A DNA stretch of 8,586 bases from Maritimibacter sp. (lineage in GTDB: Bacteria; Pseudomonadota; Alphaproteobacteria; Rhodobacterales; Rhodobacteraceae): the NCBI GenBank assembly GCA_020441225.1, contig JAGRMP010000415.1, positions 378 through 8,963 on the forward strand, in the 5' to 3' direction. Below the pieces are notes generated by a model, which worked only from the letters and a program-made list of their open reading frames with translations, made no database searches and had not been told where the DNA came from. The first letter of the stretch is position 1, and every line of letters starts with the position of its first letter. Below are positions 1-6,959 of this stretch, one piece after another. The translations under genes and the position numbers were made by a program.

Positions 1-1297
1 TTGCCACGCGATGTGCGGTGCCCAGGTTGGTGGTCCAGATCGTCGTCGCGAGCCCGTAGGGCGAGTTGTTGGCCAGCGCGACGCCTTCCTCCTCGGTGTC
101 GAAGGGGCGGATATGGGTGCAGGGGCCAAAGATCTCGTCGGTGACCACCGGGTGATCTTCGTCCAAGCCGGTCCACACCGTCGGCTCGACCCAGTAACCA
201 CCCTCGTAGCCCTGCATCTCTGGCGCCCCACCCCCGGCGAGGATCTCCGCACCGCCGGCACGCGCCTTGTCGTAATAGCCCAGCACCTTCTCGCGATGCT
301 CGGCCGAAATCACCGTGCCCATGGTCACCGCGTCATCGAACGGGTCGCCCATGCGATAGCTGCGCGCCTTCTTGGCCAGCCCCTCGCAAATCCGCTCGTA
401 GATGCCGCGCTGCACATACAGCCGCTCGGTGCCAAGGCATACCTGCCCGGTATTGGCGAAACAGGCGCGCCCGATCCCTTCTAGCGTCTTCTCGAGATCC
501 GCGTCATCAAAGATGATTCCCGCGTTCTTGCCGCCGAGTTCGAGACTGACCGGGCGCACCCCGTTGGCGGCGGCCTTCATGATCGCCTCACCGGTCCGGG
601 TCTCACCGGTGAAGGTGATCCCGTCGACACCGGGATGGCTCGTCAGGAACTCGCCCGCCGCACCGGGGCCGAAGCCGTGGACCACGTTGTAGACCCCGCG
701 CGGGATGCCGACGGCGTTCATTACCTCGCCCAGCAGCGTTGCGGTGGCCGGGGTCTCTTCCGAAGGTTTCACCACCACCGTGTTGCCGCAGGCCAGCGCA
801 GGGGCCACCTTCCACGTCATCAGCAGCAACGGCAGGTTCCACGGGCAGACCACGCCGATCACCCCGCGTGGCCCGCGCAACGCATAGTTCAGCGCGCCGC
901 CACCATCGGGCGTCGCCATCTCAAAGGTCTCGGTCGAGGCGGTCAGGATCTGATCGGCAAAGACGTTGAAGTTGGCCGCGCCGCGCGGAATGTCGATGTG
1001 GCTCGCGATGCTGCGCGGCTTGCCGGTGTCACGGATCTCGGCAGCAAGGAATTCGTCGAACCGCGCGTTGATGCCGTCCGCCAACTTGCGCAGCAACCCG
1101 ACCCGTTCCCCCACGCTCATCCGGCCCCACGGACCCTTAAGCGCCGCACGGGCCGCACCCACGGCGGCGTCCACGTCATCCTTGCCCGCCGCCGAGACCT
1201 CGGCAAAGACCTCGCCCGTTGTCGGGAAATGATTGGCGAAGGTGCCACCGGATCCGGCTGTGAACTGGCCGTCGATAAAGTTGAGTATCTTGGTCAC
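1..1297 (-). CDS. 2-hydroxymuconic semialdehyde dehydrogenase (C-terminus beyond left edge)
   Basis: This NAD-dependent aldehyde dehydrogenase most likely oxidises 2-hydroxymuconic 6-semialdehyde to 2-hydroxymuconate in catechol meta-cleavage. The visible 432 residues have the family landmarks: the oxyanion Asn154 in a CPWNLPLLLMTWK stretch, the cofactor-binding KPSEETP segment near 177-183, FTGETRTG near 229-236, general base Glu253 in SLELGGKN, and catalytic Cys287 in NTGQVCLGTERLYV. From memory these stretches resemble XylG/DmpC-type enzymes more than betaine-aldehyde or ALDH8-type ones. About 50 residues are missing beyond the edge compared with the usual length near 486. The start is a GTG whose GTGA overlaps the stop of the aldolase-like gene; it gives MTKILNFIDGQF, the normal N-terminus, so coupled translation is likely. 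The ALDH assignment is certain. The exact semialdehyde is inferred from motifs and the ring-cleavage neighbour, and a substituted or amino analogue remains possible. Confidence 0.88.
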   Translation of the reverse strand, partial: MTKILNFIDGQFTAGSGGTFANHFPTTGEVFAEVSAAGKDDVDAAVGAARAALKGPWGRMSVGERVGLLRKLADGINARFDEFLAAEIRDTGKPRSIASHIDIPRGAANFNVFADQILTASTETFEMATPDGGGALNYALRGPRGVIGVVCPWNLPLLLMTWKVAPALACGNTVVVKPSEETPATATLLGEVMNAVGIPRGVYNVVHGFGPGAAGEFLTSHPGVDGITFTGETRTGEAIMKAAANGVRPVSLELGGKNAGIIFDDADLEKTLEGIGRACFANTGQVCLGTERLYVQRGIYERICEGLAKKARSYRMGDPFDDAVTMGTVISAEHREKVLGYYDKARAGGAEILAGGGAPEMQGYEGGYWVEPTVWTGLDEDHPVVTDEIFGPCTHIRPFDTEEEGVALANNSPYGLATTIWTTNLGTAHRVA

Positions 1298-1992
1298 TTT
1301 GTCGTCCCTTGGTTCGGCTGGGGCAACTCGGGGTCGCCATCGCTCAGGTAATCCCACATGCGTTCAAAAATGCGCCCTTGCCGGGTCGCGCGCGCTTCTG
1401 CCTCCGCAGGCTGAACCACCGGCAGATCCGTCAGCCCCGAGGACAGCGCGGTCAGTTCGACCCGGCACATATCCTCGAGGTACCAGGCAAGGCCCACGGC
1501 TTCCTGCAGCGTTTCGCCCGCCACTACCGCGCCGTTGCCGCGCATTATGACCCCGGCGCTCTCGCCCATCGCATCGATCACGCCAACAGCGCGCGCGTCG
1601 TCTCGCACCAGCTGGATGTCGTCCCAATAGCCGACACGCGGCGCGAAATAGGTTCCGAACCCGTGTCGCATCTCGGGGACTCGGCCCAGGGCGGCGAGTG
1701 CCATCATGGCTGGCCCCATGAATCGCACCACGCCACCCGCGTCGGAACGGCGTCGGTAAATCTGCTGGTGCAGGCGAACCTCGCCAAGCAACCCTTCGGG
1801 CAGCGGGCCGTACACCGGCACCTCGTTACAGTCCTGGCCGACCTGCACATGCACCATCGGCACTGGCGGACAAACGAGGAAACGCTCATCATCGACCCGG
1901 GCGGAGCAATGGCCATAGGCATGGACCAGCCCGGCCCGACCTAGCGCGCGGGCGGCGATCCGCGTCGTGCGTGCAATCTCTTCCATCGTCAT
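1294..1992 (-). CDS. class II aldolase/adducin-fold protein lacking the zinc histidines; probable decarboxylase of the ring-cleavage product
   Basis: The 232-residue protein has the class II aldolase/adducin fold pattern: a GHCSAR turn near 27-32, Glu71 in GEVRLHQQIY at the position of the catalytic Glu, and a C-terminal WYLEDMCRVEL helix. In L-fuculose-phosphate aldolase zinc is bound by two His in a VVHNH motif and one in LLQHHG. Here the matching stretches read VVRFM (Arg90, Met92) and IMRGNG (Asn153), so all three His are gone although the flanks remain conserved. Relatives of this fold decarboxylate carboxylated hydroxymuconic semialdehydes or pyridine carboxylates, which would fit a gene between an extradiol dioxygenase and a hydroxymuconic semialdehyde dehydrogenase. 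That role is inference; a retro-aldol or isomerase role is possible. The ATG at 1992 forms TGATG with the preceding stop; a second ATG lies two codons on. An upstream extension would run inside the dioxygenase gene and is unlikely. Confidence 0.82.
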   Translation of the reverse strand: MTMEEIARTTRIAARALGRAGLVHAYGHCSARVDDERFLVCPPVPMVHVQVGQDCNEVPVYGPLPEGLLGEVRLHQQIYRRRSDAGGVVRFMGPAMMALAALGRVPEMRHGFGTYFAPRVGYWDDIQLVRDDARAVGVIDAMGESAGVIMRGNGAVVAGETLQEAVGLAWYLEDMCRVELTALSSGLTDLPVVQPAEAEARATRQGRIFERMWDYLSDGDPELPQPNQGTTK

Positions 1993-2849
1993 CAATCCGT
2001 GAACGCAGCGATGTTCGGGGCTGCGCCCCACTGGCAGAACCCCTTGGGCGCAAAGTGGAACTGGCGGTCGCGCCACAGCGGCTCGTCGTGTATCTCGGCC
2101 ACACCGCTGGAGTATTCGAAGGTCATACCCTCCGGCCCGGTGAAATAGAGAAACTCCGCCGAGGAGGTCGGATGTCGGCCCGGCCCGAAGGTCACGGTCA
2201 GCTGCTTCTCGCGCACGAAGTTGAAGCTGCGCTGGATGTCGTCCGTTCCGGCAACCTGGTGGTTGATGTGCTGTATCCCCGGCTTGTGGAACGGGAACAG
2301 CGCGATGGAATGATGGATCGTTCCCAGCCGCATCAGCGGAGCATCCCCGATCCGGTCCGACACCCGAGCGTTGCAGACCTGCGTCCAGAACGCCTCGTCC
2401 CGCTCGAGGTCATTCGAGCACAGACCCACATGGCTGAACCCGGTGATCCCCGCGTCGCGAGTGCCGTGATAGGCCTGCGCCGAGGTATCGGGTCGCAGAA
2501 CGAACTCGATCTGGTTGCCCATCGGGTCCTTGAAGGCGATGAACGCAGCCACGTGGCGCAGTTCGCATTCCTCGCGGGTGCCGTAGTGCACTGCGTGGCC
2601 GAGGCTATCGAGGGTGGCCCCCGCACGGTTCAGATCGTCCGCCGAGCCGATCTCGAAGGCGGTGGTCTGATCCTCCGGATTGCCCTCGAAGTAGCAGAGT
2701 GTGTGCTGGCGGTCGTCGGACTTGAAGTAGACCGCGCCGGGGCGACGCCCGGAAATCTCCAGCCCGAGGATGTTCACCGCATACCATTCGGCCCCGGCAA
2801 GGTCGGTGGTACCGAGGCGGCAATAGACAACGTCCTTCAGTTCGATCAT
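1992..2849 (-). CDS. type I extradiol ring-cleavage dioxygenase (VOC family, two domains)
   Basis: The 285-residue protein has two vicinal-oxygen-chelate domains (about 1-120 and 133-250), the usual layout and size of type I extradiol dioxygenases, which use Fe(II) or Mn(II) to open a catecholic ring beside the diol. The C-terminal domain has the full 2-His-1-carboxylate set: His140 in GFSHVGL, His197 in INHQVA and Glu245 in MTFEYS. It also has likely second-sphere residues matching those of dihydroxybiphenyl dioxygenase: a His pair 179-180 in IHHSIAL, His226 in GPGRHPTS and Tyr235. The N-terminal domain has lost metal residues, as is normal. The ATG at 2849 is chosen because it forms ATGA with the previous stop, has GGAGGAG just upstream, and starts the domain directly (MIELKDVVYCRLGTTDL); a start 18 codons earlier would lie inside the upstream gene. 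The ring substrate is unknown; a catechol bearing a carboxyl group would fit the downstream genes. Tools may label it glyoxalase/bleomycin resistance. Confidence 0.87.
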   Translation of the reverse strand: MIELKDVVYCRLGTTDLAGAEWYAVNILGLEISGRRPGAVYFKSDDRQHTLCYFEGNPEDQTTAFEIGSADDLNRAGATLDSLGHAVHYGTREECELRHVAAFIAFKDPMGNQIEFVLRPDTSAQAYHGTRDAGITGFSHVGLCSNDLERDEAFWTQVCNARVSDRIGDAPLMRLGTIHHSIALFPFHKPGIQHINHQVAGTDDIQRSFNFVREKQLTVTFGPGRHPTSSAEFLYFTGPEGMTFEYSSGVAEIHDEPLWRDRQFHFAPKGFCQWGAAPNIAAFTD

Positions 2850-3712
2850 TTGTCCGCTCCTCCGTTGAACTCGGGCATGGTACTGGGCGAGCCCCAAGCG
2901 CAATGGCTCAACGCCTCGTCCGGGAACTGGCGCGGGCCCTTCGCCTCCGGCGCATTCATCGGCGTGGCGTAGGTGTAGACGATATCGCCCACGCCCCGGG
3001 TGCTCACGAACTTGGCGCCCGAGGTCGGCTGCCGCCCCGGCCCGTGCACGACCGGCAGCTGCTGCCCCTGCATGAAGTACCAGTTGCGCATCACGTGATC
3101 GGTGGTCTCGACGCCAAAACAGATACCGAGCACCCCGTCGCGCGCGGAGGGGTAGAGCGCGACCCGGTGGTGCGCCCCATCGATGTTAATGAAGGCCGCC
3201 TGCCCGGCCCAGTCCGAAACCGTGCCGCCGATGCCCTCGGTCCAGAACCGTTCGTTGGCGGCGATGTCGGTGCAGGCCATCTGCACCGCCTGCAATCCGA
3301 CGATGCCAGTCGGGCGCTGCCCGTGAAACGGCCAGCCCGAGGTCATCGGGCGCCACACGATATCGACCATCACGCCATTAGGCGCAGCGGCCGTGATGCC
3401 CGCCTTGATTTGTCGTGCCGCGCAACTTCCGGCATCCAGCCAGTCGGCTACGAACCCTGCCGCCTCCAGTCGATCCTGCGCCGCGTCCAGCTCGGGGCCG
3501 GTGGCAACCGTCACGGCAACCGAGGCCACGGACTCACCCGCGCCGTCCACGTAGCACAGCGCGTAATTGCGCGCGTCCGAGCGGAAGTAGAGAGCGGCGT
3601 CGGTACGGTCCTCCAGCTTCAGGCCCAGAATATCGCGGCCGTATTCAGCTGCCGCGTCCAAGCTCGGAACAGGCAGGCGCAGGTAACGAAGGTCGCGGAA
3701 TGGTGCAGTCAT
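2846..3712 (-). CDS. degenerate VOC-family paralogue of the adjacent extradiol dioxygenase (likely non-catalytic subunit)
   Basis: The 288-residue protein aligns end to end with the next gene's product. Shared features include an N-terminal RYLRLPVPSLDAA stretch, AALYFRSDARNYALCYVDG, a HHRVALYP segment (residues 181-187), GPGRQPTSGAKF, and a closing SHCAWGSP that matches GFCQWGAAP. Every metal-ligand position is changed: the first His is Ala142 (LQAVQM), the second is Phe199 (ICFGVE), and the Glu is Thr247 (VYTYAT). The second-sphere His is Gln228 and the Tyr is Ser237. A dioxygenase active site is therefore not expected. Because the frame is intact, the fold is preserved and the gene overlaps the active paralogue by ATGA, I infer a structural or regulatory partner, perhaps one half of a heteromer. 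Alternatives are a binding protein or an isomerase/lyase using another chemistry. The ATG at 3712 is preceded by GAGGGAGAGAG. Confidence 0.85.
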   Translation of the reverse strand: MTAPFRDLRYLRLPVPSLDAAAEYGRDILGLKLEDRTDAALYFRSDARNYALCYVDGAGESVASVAVTVATGPELDAAQDRLEAAGFVADWLDAGSCAARQIKAGITAAAPNGVMVDIVWRPMTSGWPFHGQRPTGIVGLQAVQMACTDIAANERFWTEGIGGTVSDWAGQAAFINIDGAHHRVALYPSARDGVLGICFGVETTDHVMRNWYFMQGQQLPVVHGPGRQPTSGAKFVSTRGVGDIVYTYATPMNAPEAKGPRQFPDEALSHCAWGSPSTMPEFNGGADK

Positions 3713-3744
3713 GGTCTCTCTCCCTCAATCGCCTGCGTGTTCGG

Positions 3745-3765
3745 GCCGGCTGGTGCCAGCCCGGC
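3745..3765 (-). other. stem-loop between the solute-binding protein and VOC genes
   Basis: On the transcript strand GCCGGGCTGG and CCAGCCGGC face each other, giving nine base pairs with one bulged G and a very short CA turn. No run of T follows, so a Rho-independent terminator is unlikely. It lies in the only real intergenic gap of the operon, directly 3' of the TRAP solute-binding protein gene. A role as an RNA-processing or 3'-stabilising hairpin that raises binding-protein mRNA relative to the enzymes is inferred. Confidence 0.45.
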
Positions 3766-3775
3766 GCCGTTCTTC

Positions 3776-4750
3776 CTAGTGGCCAGCCTCGGCTTCGATC
3801 TCGCTCAGCATCGGGGCCTTGGTCCGCCACTCCTCATACCATGCATCGATGGCCGGGCCGAACCACTCGCGGCCCACCGTTGTCACCGGAACATTCGTGG
3901 TCTCCAGATCGGCTTTGTACTTGGCGTCGATCTCGCCGTACTTGCCCACCATCTCGTCCAGCTTGGCCGCGAAGACCTCGCTGATCACCGCCCGGTCCGC
4001 CTCGGAGATACCCTGCCACTTGCGCCCGGATCCGATGGCCGCCATCGGGAACATCATGTGGTTCGAGATGATGATCGACTTGGCGTGCTCGTAGTACTTG
4101 GTGTTCCAGGTCCCTTCGACGTCGATCTGCATCCCGTCCACCTGACCGTTGGCAAAGGCGTCATACAGCGCGGGCAGCGGCATCGGGGTAGGAGCGGCGC
4201 CAAGGCTGGTCCAGAATGCCAGTTCGGGCGCAAAAGGGATAGTTCGGATCTTCAGGCCCTTCAGGTCTTCCACCGTCTTGACCTCGGGCCCGGTCACGAT
4301 CATCCGCATCCCGGCCATGCCCCAGCCAAACCCGACGAGACCGAAATCGGCCATGCCGTCCAGCAACTTCTGCGCGGTCGACCCCTTCAGAAGTTCACGC
4401 GCACCGGCCACGTCATCGACGAGATATGGCGCGAGGAAGATACCGTAGTTCGGGTTCCGGTTGGCGAACTCACCCAGCGTGAAGAAGGCAAAGTCCAGCG
4501 CGCCGGTCTGCAACTGCTGCAGCATCTGCGCCTCGTTGCCTAGCTGCCCCGACGGGAAGATCAGGATATCGACACGGCCCTCGGTCTTCTCCTTGATCTC
4601 TGTCGCGGCCTCGGTGGCCGAGACCGTCCACTGGTGCGGCGGCGGCGTGATCAGGCCCAGCCGGTATTCATCGGCCTGGCTCACCTGCGGCAAGGCCAGC
4701 GCGGCCAGGCTCAAGATCGGGCCCAAGGCCCTCTTGTAGAGACGTTTCAT
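3776..4750 (-). CDS. dctP: TRAP transporter periplasmic solute-binding protein (DctP family)
   Basis: This is the extracytoplasmic substrate receptor of a TRAP (secondary, ion-driven) uptake system. The 324-residue length is typical. A signal peptide spans 1-26: basic KRLYKR, a hydrophobic core, and the cleavage motif SQA before DEYRLG. The family pattern follows: a FPSGQLGNEAQMLQQLQTGALDFAF segment (65-90), and EDLKGLKIRT near 161-170 with Arg169, the position that usually salt-bridges the substrate carboxylate. NGQVDGMQIDVEGTWNTKYYEHAK (201-224) matches the usual ligand-pocket segment. The ligand is thus probably an organic acid; nothing in the sequence names it, but the operon suggests an aromatic acid. 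The ATG overlaps the dehydrogenase stop by ATGA, with GGGAGGAAGA as ribosome-binding site. The dehydrogenase gene separates it from its own permease genes, which is an unusual order. Confidence 0.93.
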   Translation of the reverse strand: MKRLYKRALGPILSLAALALPQVSQADEYRLGLITPPPHQWTVSATEAATEIKEKTEGRVDILIFPSGQLGNEAQMLQQLQTGALDFAFFTLGEFANRNPNYGIFLAPYLVDDVAGARELLKGSTAQKLLDGMADFGLVGFGWGMAGMRMIVTGPEVKTVEDLKGLKIRTIPFAPELAFWTSLGAAPTPMPLPALYDAFANGQVDGMQIDVEGTWNTKYYEHAKSIIISNHMMFPMAAIGSGRKWQGISEADRAVISEVFAAKLDEMVGKYGEIDAKYKADLETTNVPVTTVGREWFGPAIDAWYEEWRTKAPMLSEIEAEAGH

Positions 4751-5688
4751 TGTCTTCCTCCCTCTCCATGAGAATTCGATCTGATCTGGGCCACCGCCCG
4801 CATCACCTCGGGCAGGGCCCGGTCGCGTGCTGCGGCAATCTCGGCCACGGGCCGCGGGTCGGCGGCGCTCATCTGCTGTTCCAGCGCGCGGCTCGTCGCC
4901 TCGTCCAAGTCGGGAGCCCCGAGATCACGCCACATCGCCTCAGTCGCGGGCCCGAGGGCCGCGAGGTATCCCGCCATGCCGGACGCGCCACCCGACAGGT
5001 GAAATACGCCACCCGGCCCCATCAGGCACCAGCGCGGCGCCAACCCCTCGCTGACCGCCCGCTCCACGTCTGCCAGTTTCGCGGCACCGGACGCGACGAG
5101 GTGAACGGCCTCGCGCCACAGGGCAAACTGCAACCGGTTGACGAGATGCCCCTGCATCGACTTGGCCATGCGCAGAACGGTCTTGCCCATGCCCGCGTAA
5201 AGCGCCTCTGCATCAGCCAGCATCTGGCCCGGCGTTGTCTCCTGCCCCACCAGTTCGATCGTCGGCATCAGGTAAGGCGGATTGCAGGGATGCGCGATAA
5301 ACAGCCGCTCGGGATGGGCCATACCCTCCGCGATCGCACCGGTGGTGAACCCAGACGAGGATGAGGCCACCGGCACCGACGCCCCGATCTGGCGCTCCAG
5401 ATCGGCCAGCACCCGGTGCTTCAGCCCAAGGTCCTCGGGCAGCGCCTCTTGGACCAGATCCGGCGCAGGCGCATCTTCGGCGCGCACCGCATGGCGCGGC
5501 GCCTCGCTCACCTCACGCAGGGACCCTAGCGCGGTCATCACCGGCCACGCTGCCTCCCACACCCCGGCCAGCCGCTCTGCGGTGGCCGGATCCGGGTCCA
5601 CGACCCAGGTTTCGTGCCCTGCCCCGGCAAACGCCGCGGCCCAGCCGCATCCGATCAGCCCGCCACCCAGAACCATGACCCGCACCAT
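4747..5688 (-). CDS. 3-hydroxyacyl-CoA dehydrogenase / L-gulonate 3-dehydrogenase-like NAD-dependent oxidoreductase
   Basis: The 313-residue protein has an N-terminal Rossmann domain (VMVLGGGLIGCGW, glycines 8-10 and 13; Asp31 at the end of strand 2 indicates NAD preference) and a helical C-terminal domain. The catalytic set of the 3-hydroxyacyl-CoA dehydrogenase superfamily is visible: Ser110-112, His133 in FIAHPCNPPY, Glu145 twelve residues later, and Asn184 in LVNRLQ. The AHPxNPPYxxPxxELV string is typical of the lambda-crystallin/L-gulonate 3-dehydrogenase branch, which oxidises free 3-hydroxy acids, rather than of fatty-acid beta-oxidation enzymes. It may oxidise a hydroxy-acid intermediate or the imported substrate; that is inference. 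The ATG at 5688 forms TGATG with the DctM stop and places the glycine loop at the usual distance. Starts 11 codons upstream would lie inside the permease gene. Its position between TRAP genes suggests it acts on the transported compound. Confidence 0.88.
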   Translation of the reverse strand: MVRVMVLGGGLIGCGWAAAFAGAGHETWVVDPDPATAERLAGVWEAAWPVMTALGSLREVSEAPRHAVRAEDAPAPDLVQEALPEDLGLKHRVLADLERQIGASVPVASSSSGFTTGAIAEGMAHPERLFIAHPCNPPYLMPTIELVGQETTPGQMLADAEALYAGMGKTVLRMAKSMQGHLVNRLQFALWREAVHLVASGAAKLADVERAVSEGLAPRWCLMGPGGVFHLSGGASGMAGYLAALGPATEAMWRDLGAPDLDEATSRALEQQMSAADPRPVAEIAAARDRALPEVMRAVAQIRSNSHGEGGRQ

Positions 5689-6959
5689 CAGACCGCATCC
5701 TTCAGCGCGGTGGAGAGCCACGGGAACACCGCCAGCAGAACCAGCACCAGCGCGATCGAGAACAAGAACGGCAGGATCAGCCGCGCAATCCGTTCGGCGC
5801 GGATACCGCTCATCAGCGCCGCCGCGAACAGCCCCGTGCCGACGGGCGGGGTCAGCAACCCAAGCGTCAGGTTAAGGCAAAGGATCACCCCGAACTGGAA
5901 CGGGTCGATCCCGTAGACCTCCATCGCCACCGGCAGGAACACCGGCACCACGAGGATGATCGCCGGGATCGGGTCAACCACCATGCCGATTAGCAGAAGC
6001 ATGACGTTCAGCATCAGTAGGAAGGCGACCGGGTTGGTGGTGAGCGATTGCATCCAAGCGGCCACTATCGCGGGCAGGTTCTCGAAGGTGATCACCCAGC
6101 TGAACACCTGCGCCCCGGCGATCAGGAACAGCACCACGGCCGATCCCCGACCGGCACTGACAAAGGCCGGCAGGATCTGCTTCCACGTCATTTCGCGGTA
6201 GACGAAAAGCCCGATGAATGCCGCCGCCGCCGAAGCGATTGCCGCGGCCTCGGTAGGGGTGGCGATACCACCCAGAATCGTGCCCACGATCGTCACCGGG
6301 ATCAGCGCGGCGGGCAATGCGTTGCGCACGGCCAGCGCCCGCTCGCGCAGCGGCATCGGCGGCGTGGTCGGGAACCCGTGCTTGCGCCCCAGCCACGCGA
6401 CGACCAGCAGGAAGCCTACGAACATCATGACGCCCGGCACGATCCCGGCAATGAACAGGTCACCGATCGACAACTGCGCAATCACCCCGAAGATAATGAA
6501 CATCATCGACGGCGGAATGATCGGCGCCAGCAGGCCGCCCGCAGCCGTGATCGCGACGCTCACGTCCTTGGGATAGCCCGCACGCTCCATCTCGGGCACC
6601 GCGATCCGCGACATGATGGTGATCTGCGCCACGGTCGAACCGAGGATCGAGGCCATCATCATGTTGGCTACGAGGTTCACGTAGGCCAGACCGCCGCGCA
6701 GCTGCCCGAGGATGGCCAGCGCCAGCGCCATCAGACGCCGCCCGATACCGCCCGCGTTCATGAACTCGCCCAACAGGATGAACAGCGGGAGCGCAAGAAG
6801 ACCGTAATTCTCCATGCCACCGAAGAACTGCTGCGGGAAGGACTGCAACAAGATCCAGTTGCCGGTAACCGCGATATAGACCAAGGCCAGCAGGATCAGC
6901 GCAAAGGAGATCGGAACTCCCGCCGCAAGAAACGCGAGAAAACTGCCCGCCGCGATCAT
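5688..6959 (-). CDS. dctM: TRAP transporter large permease subunit (DctM family)
   Basis: This is the main membrane channel of the TRAP system, which couples substrate uptake to an ion gradient. The 423-residue length is standard for DctM. It is strongly hydrophobic throughout, with about a dozen membrane segments. Diagnostic stretches are the N-terminal LAAGVPISFAL, ENYGLLALPLFILLGEFMNAGGIGRRL, SILGSTVAQITIM, GGLLAPIIPPSMMFIIFGV, IATPTEAAAI, and near the C-terminus LNLTLGLLTPPVGTGLF. The ATG at 6959 is chosen because it forms ATGA with the DctQ stop and gives the normal N-terminus. The same frame stays open for another 132 codons upstream, but the residues there are arginine- and glycine-rich, non-membrane, and shadow the small permease gene. 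Confidence 0.95.
   Translation of the reverse strand: MIAAGSFLAFLAAGVPISFALILLALVYIAVTGNWILLQSFPQQFFGGMENYGLLALPLFILLGEFMNAGGIGRRLMALALAILGQLRGGLAYVNLVANMMMASILGSTVAQITIMSRIAVPEMERAGYPKDVSVAITAAGGLLAPIIPPSMMFIIFGVIAQLSIGDLFIAGIVPGVMMFVGFLLVVAWLGRKHGFPTTPPMPLRERALAVRNALPAALIPVTIVGTILGGIATPTEAAAIASAAAAFIGLFVYREMTWKQILPAFVSAGRGSAVVLFLIAGAQVFSWVITFENLPAIVAAWMQSLTTNPVAFLLMLNVMLLLIGMVVDPIPAIILVVPVFLPVAMEVYGIDPFQFGVILCLNLTLGLLTPPVGTGLFAAALMSGIRAERIARLILPFLFSIALVLVLLAVFPWLSTALKDAV

Noticed and set aside
1294..2076. 28-residue N-terminal extension of the aldolase-fold protein.
   Set aside because: It would lie inside the dioxygenase gene and matches no family sequence. The TGATG start at 1992 is more natural.
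2846..3712. Glyoxalase I (lactoylglutathione lyase) or antibiotic-resistance function for the VOC proteins.
   Set aside because: Both are two-domain proteins near 285-288 residues with type I extradiol layout. The intact copy has the dioxygenase His/His/Glu spacing and second-sphere residues, and the context is aromatic catabolism.
2903..4543. Very long open frame on the plus strand (546 codons) opposite the VOC and DctP genes, with similar ones at 1971-2972, 635-1351 and 6048-7085.
   Set aside because: They lie antisense to genes with clear domains, signal peptide and catalytic motifs, and their products are low-complexity and rich in Arg, His, Gly and Pro, as expected from high third-position GC on the opposite strand.
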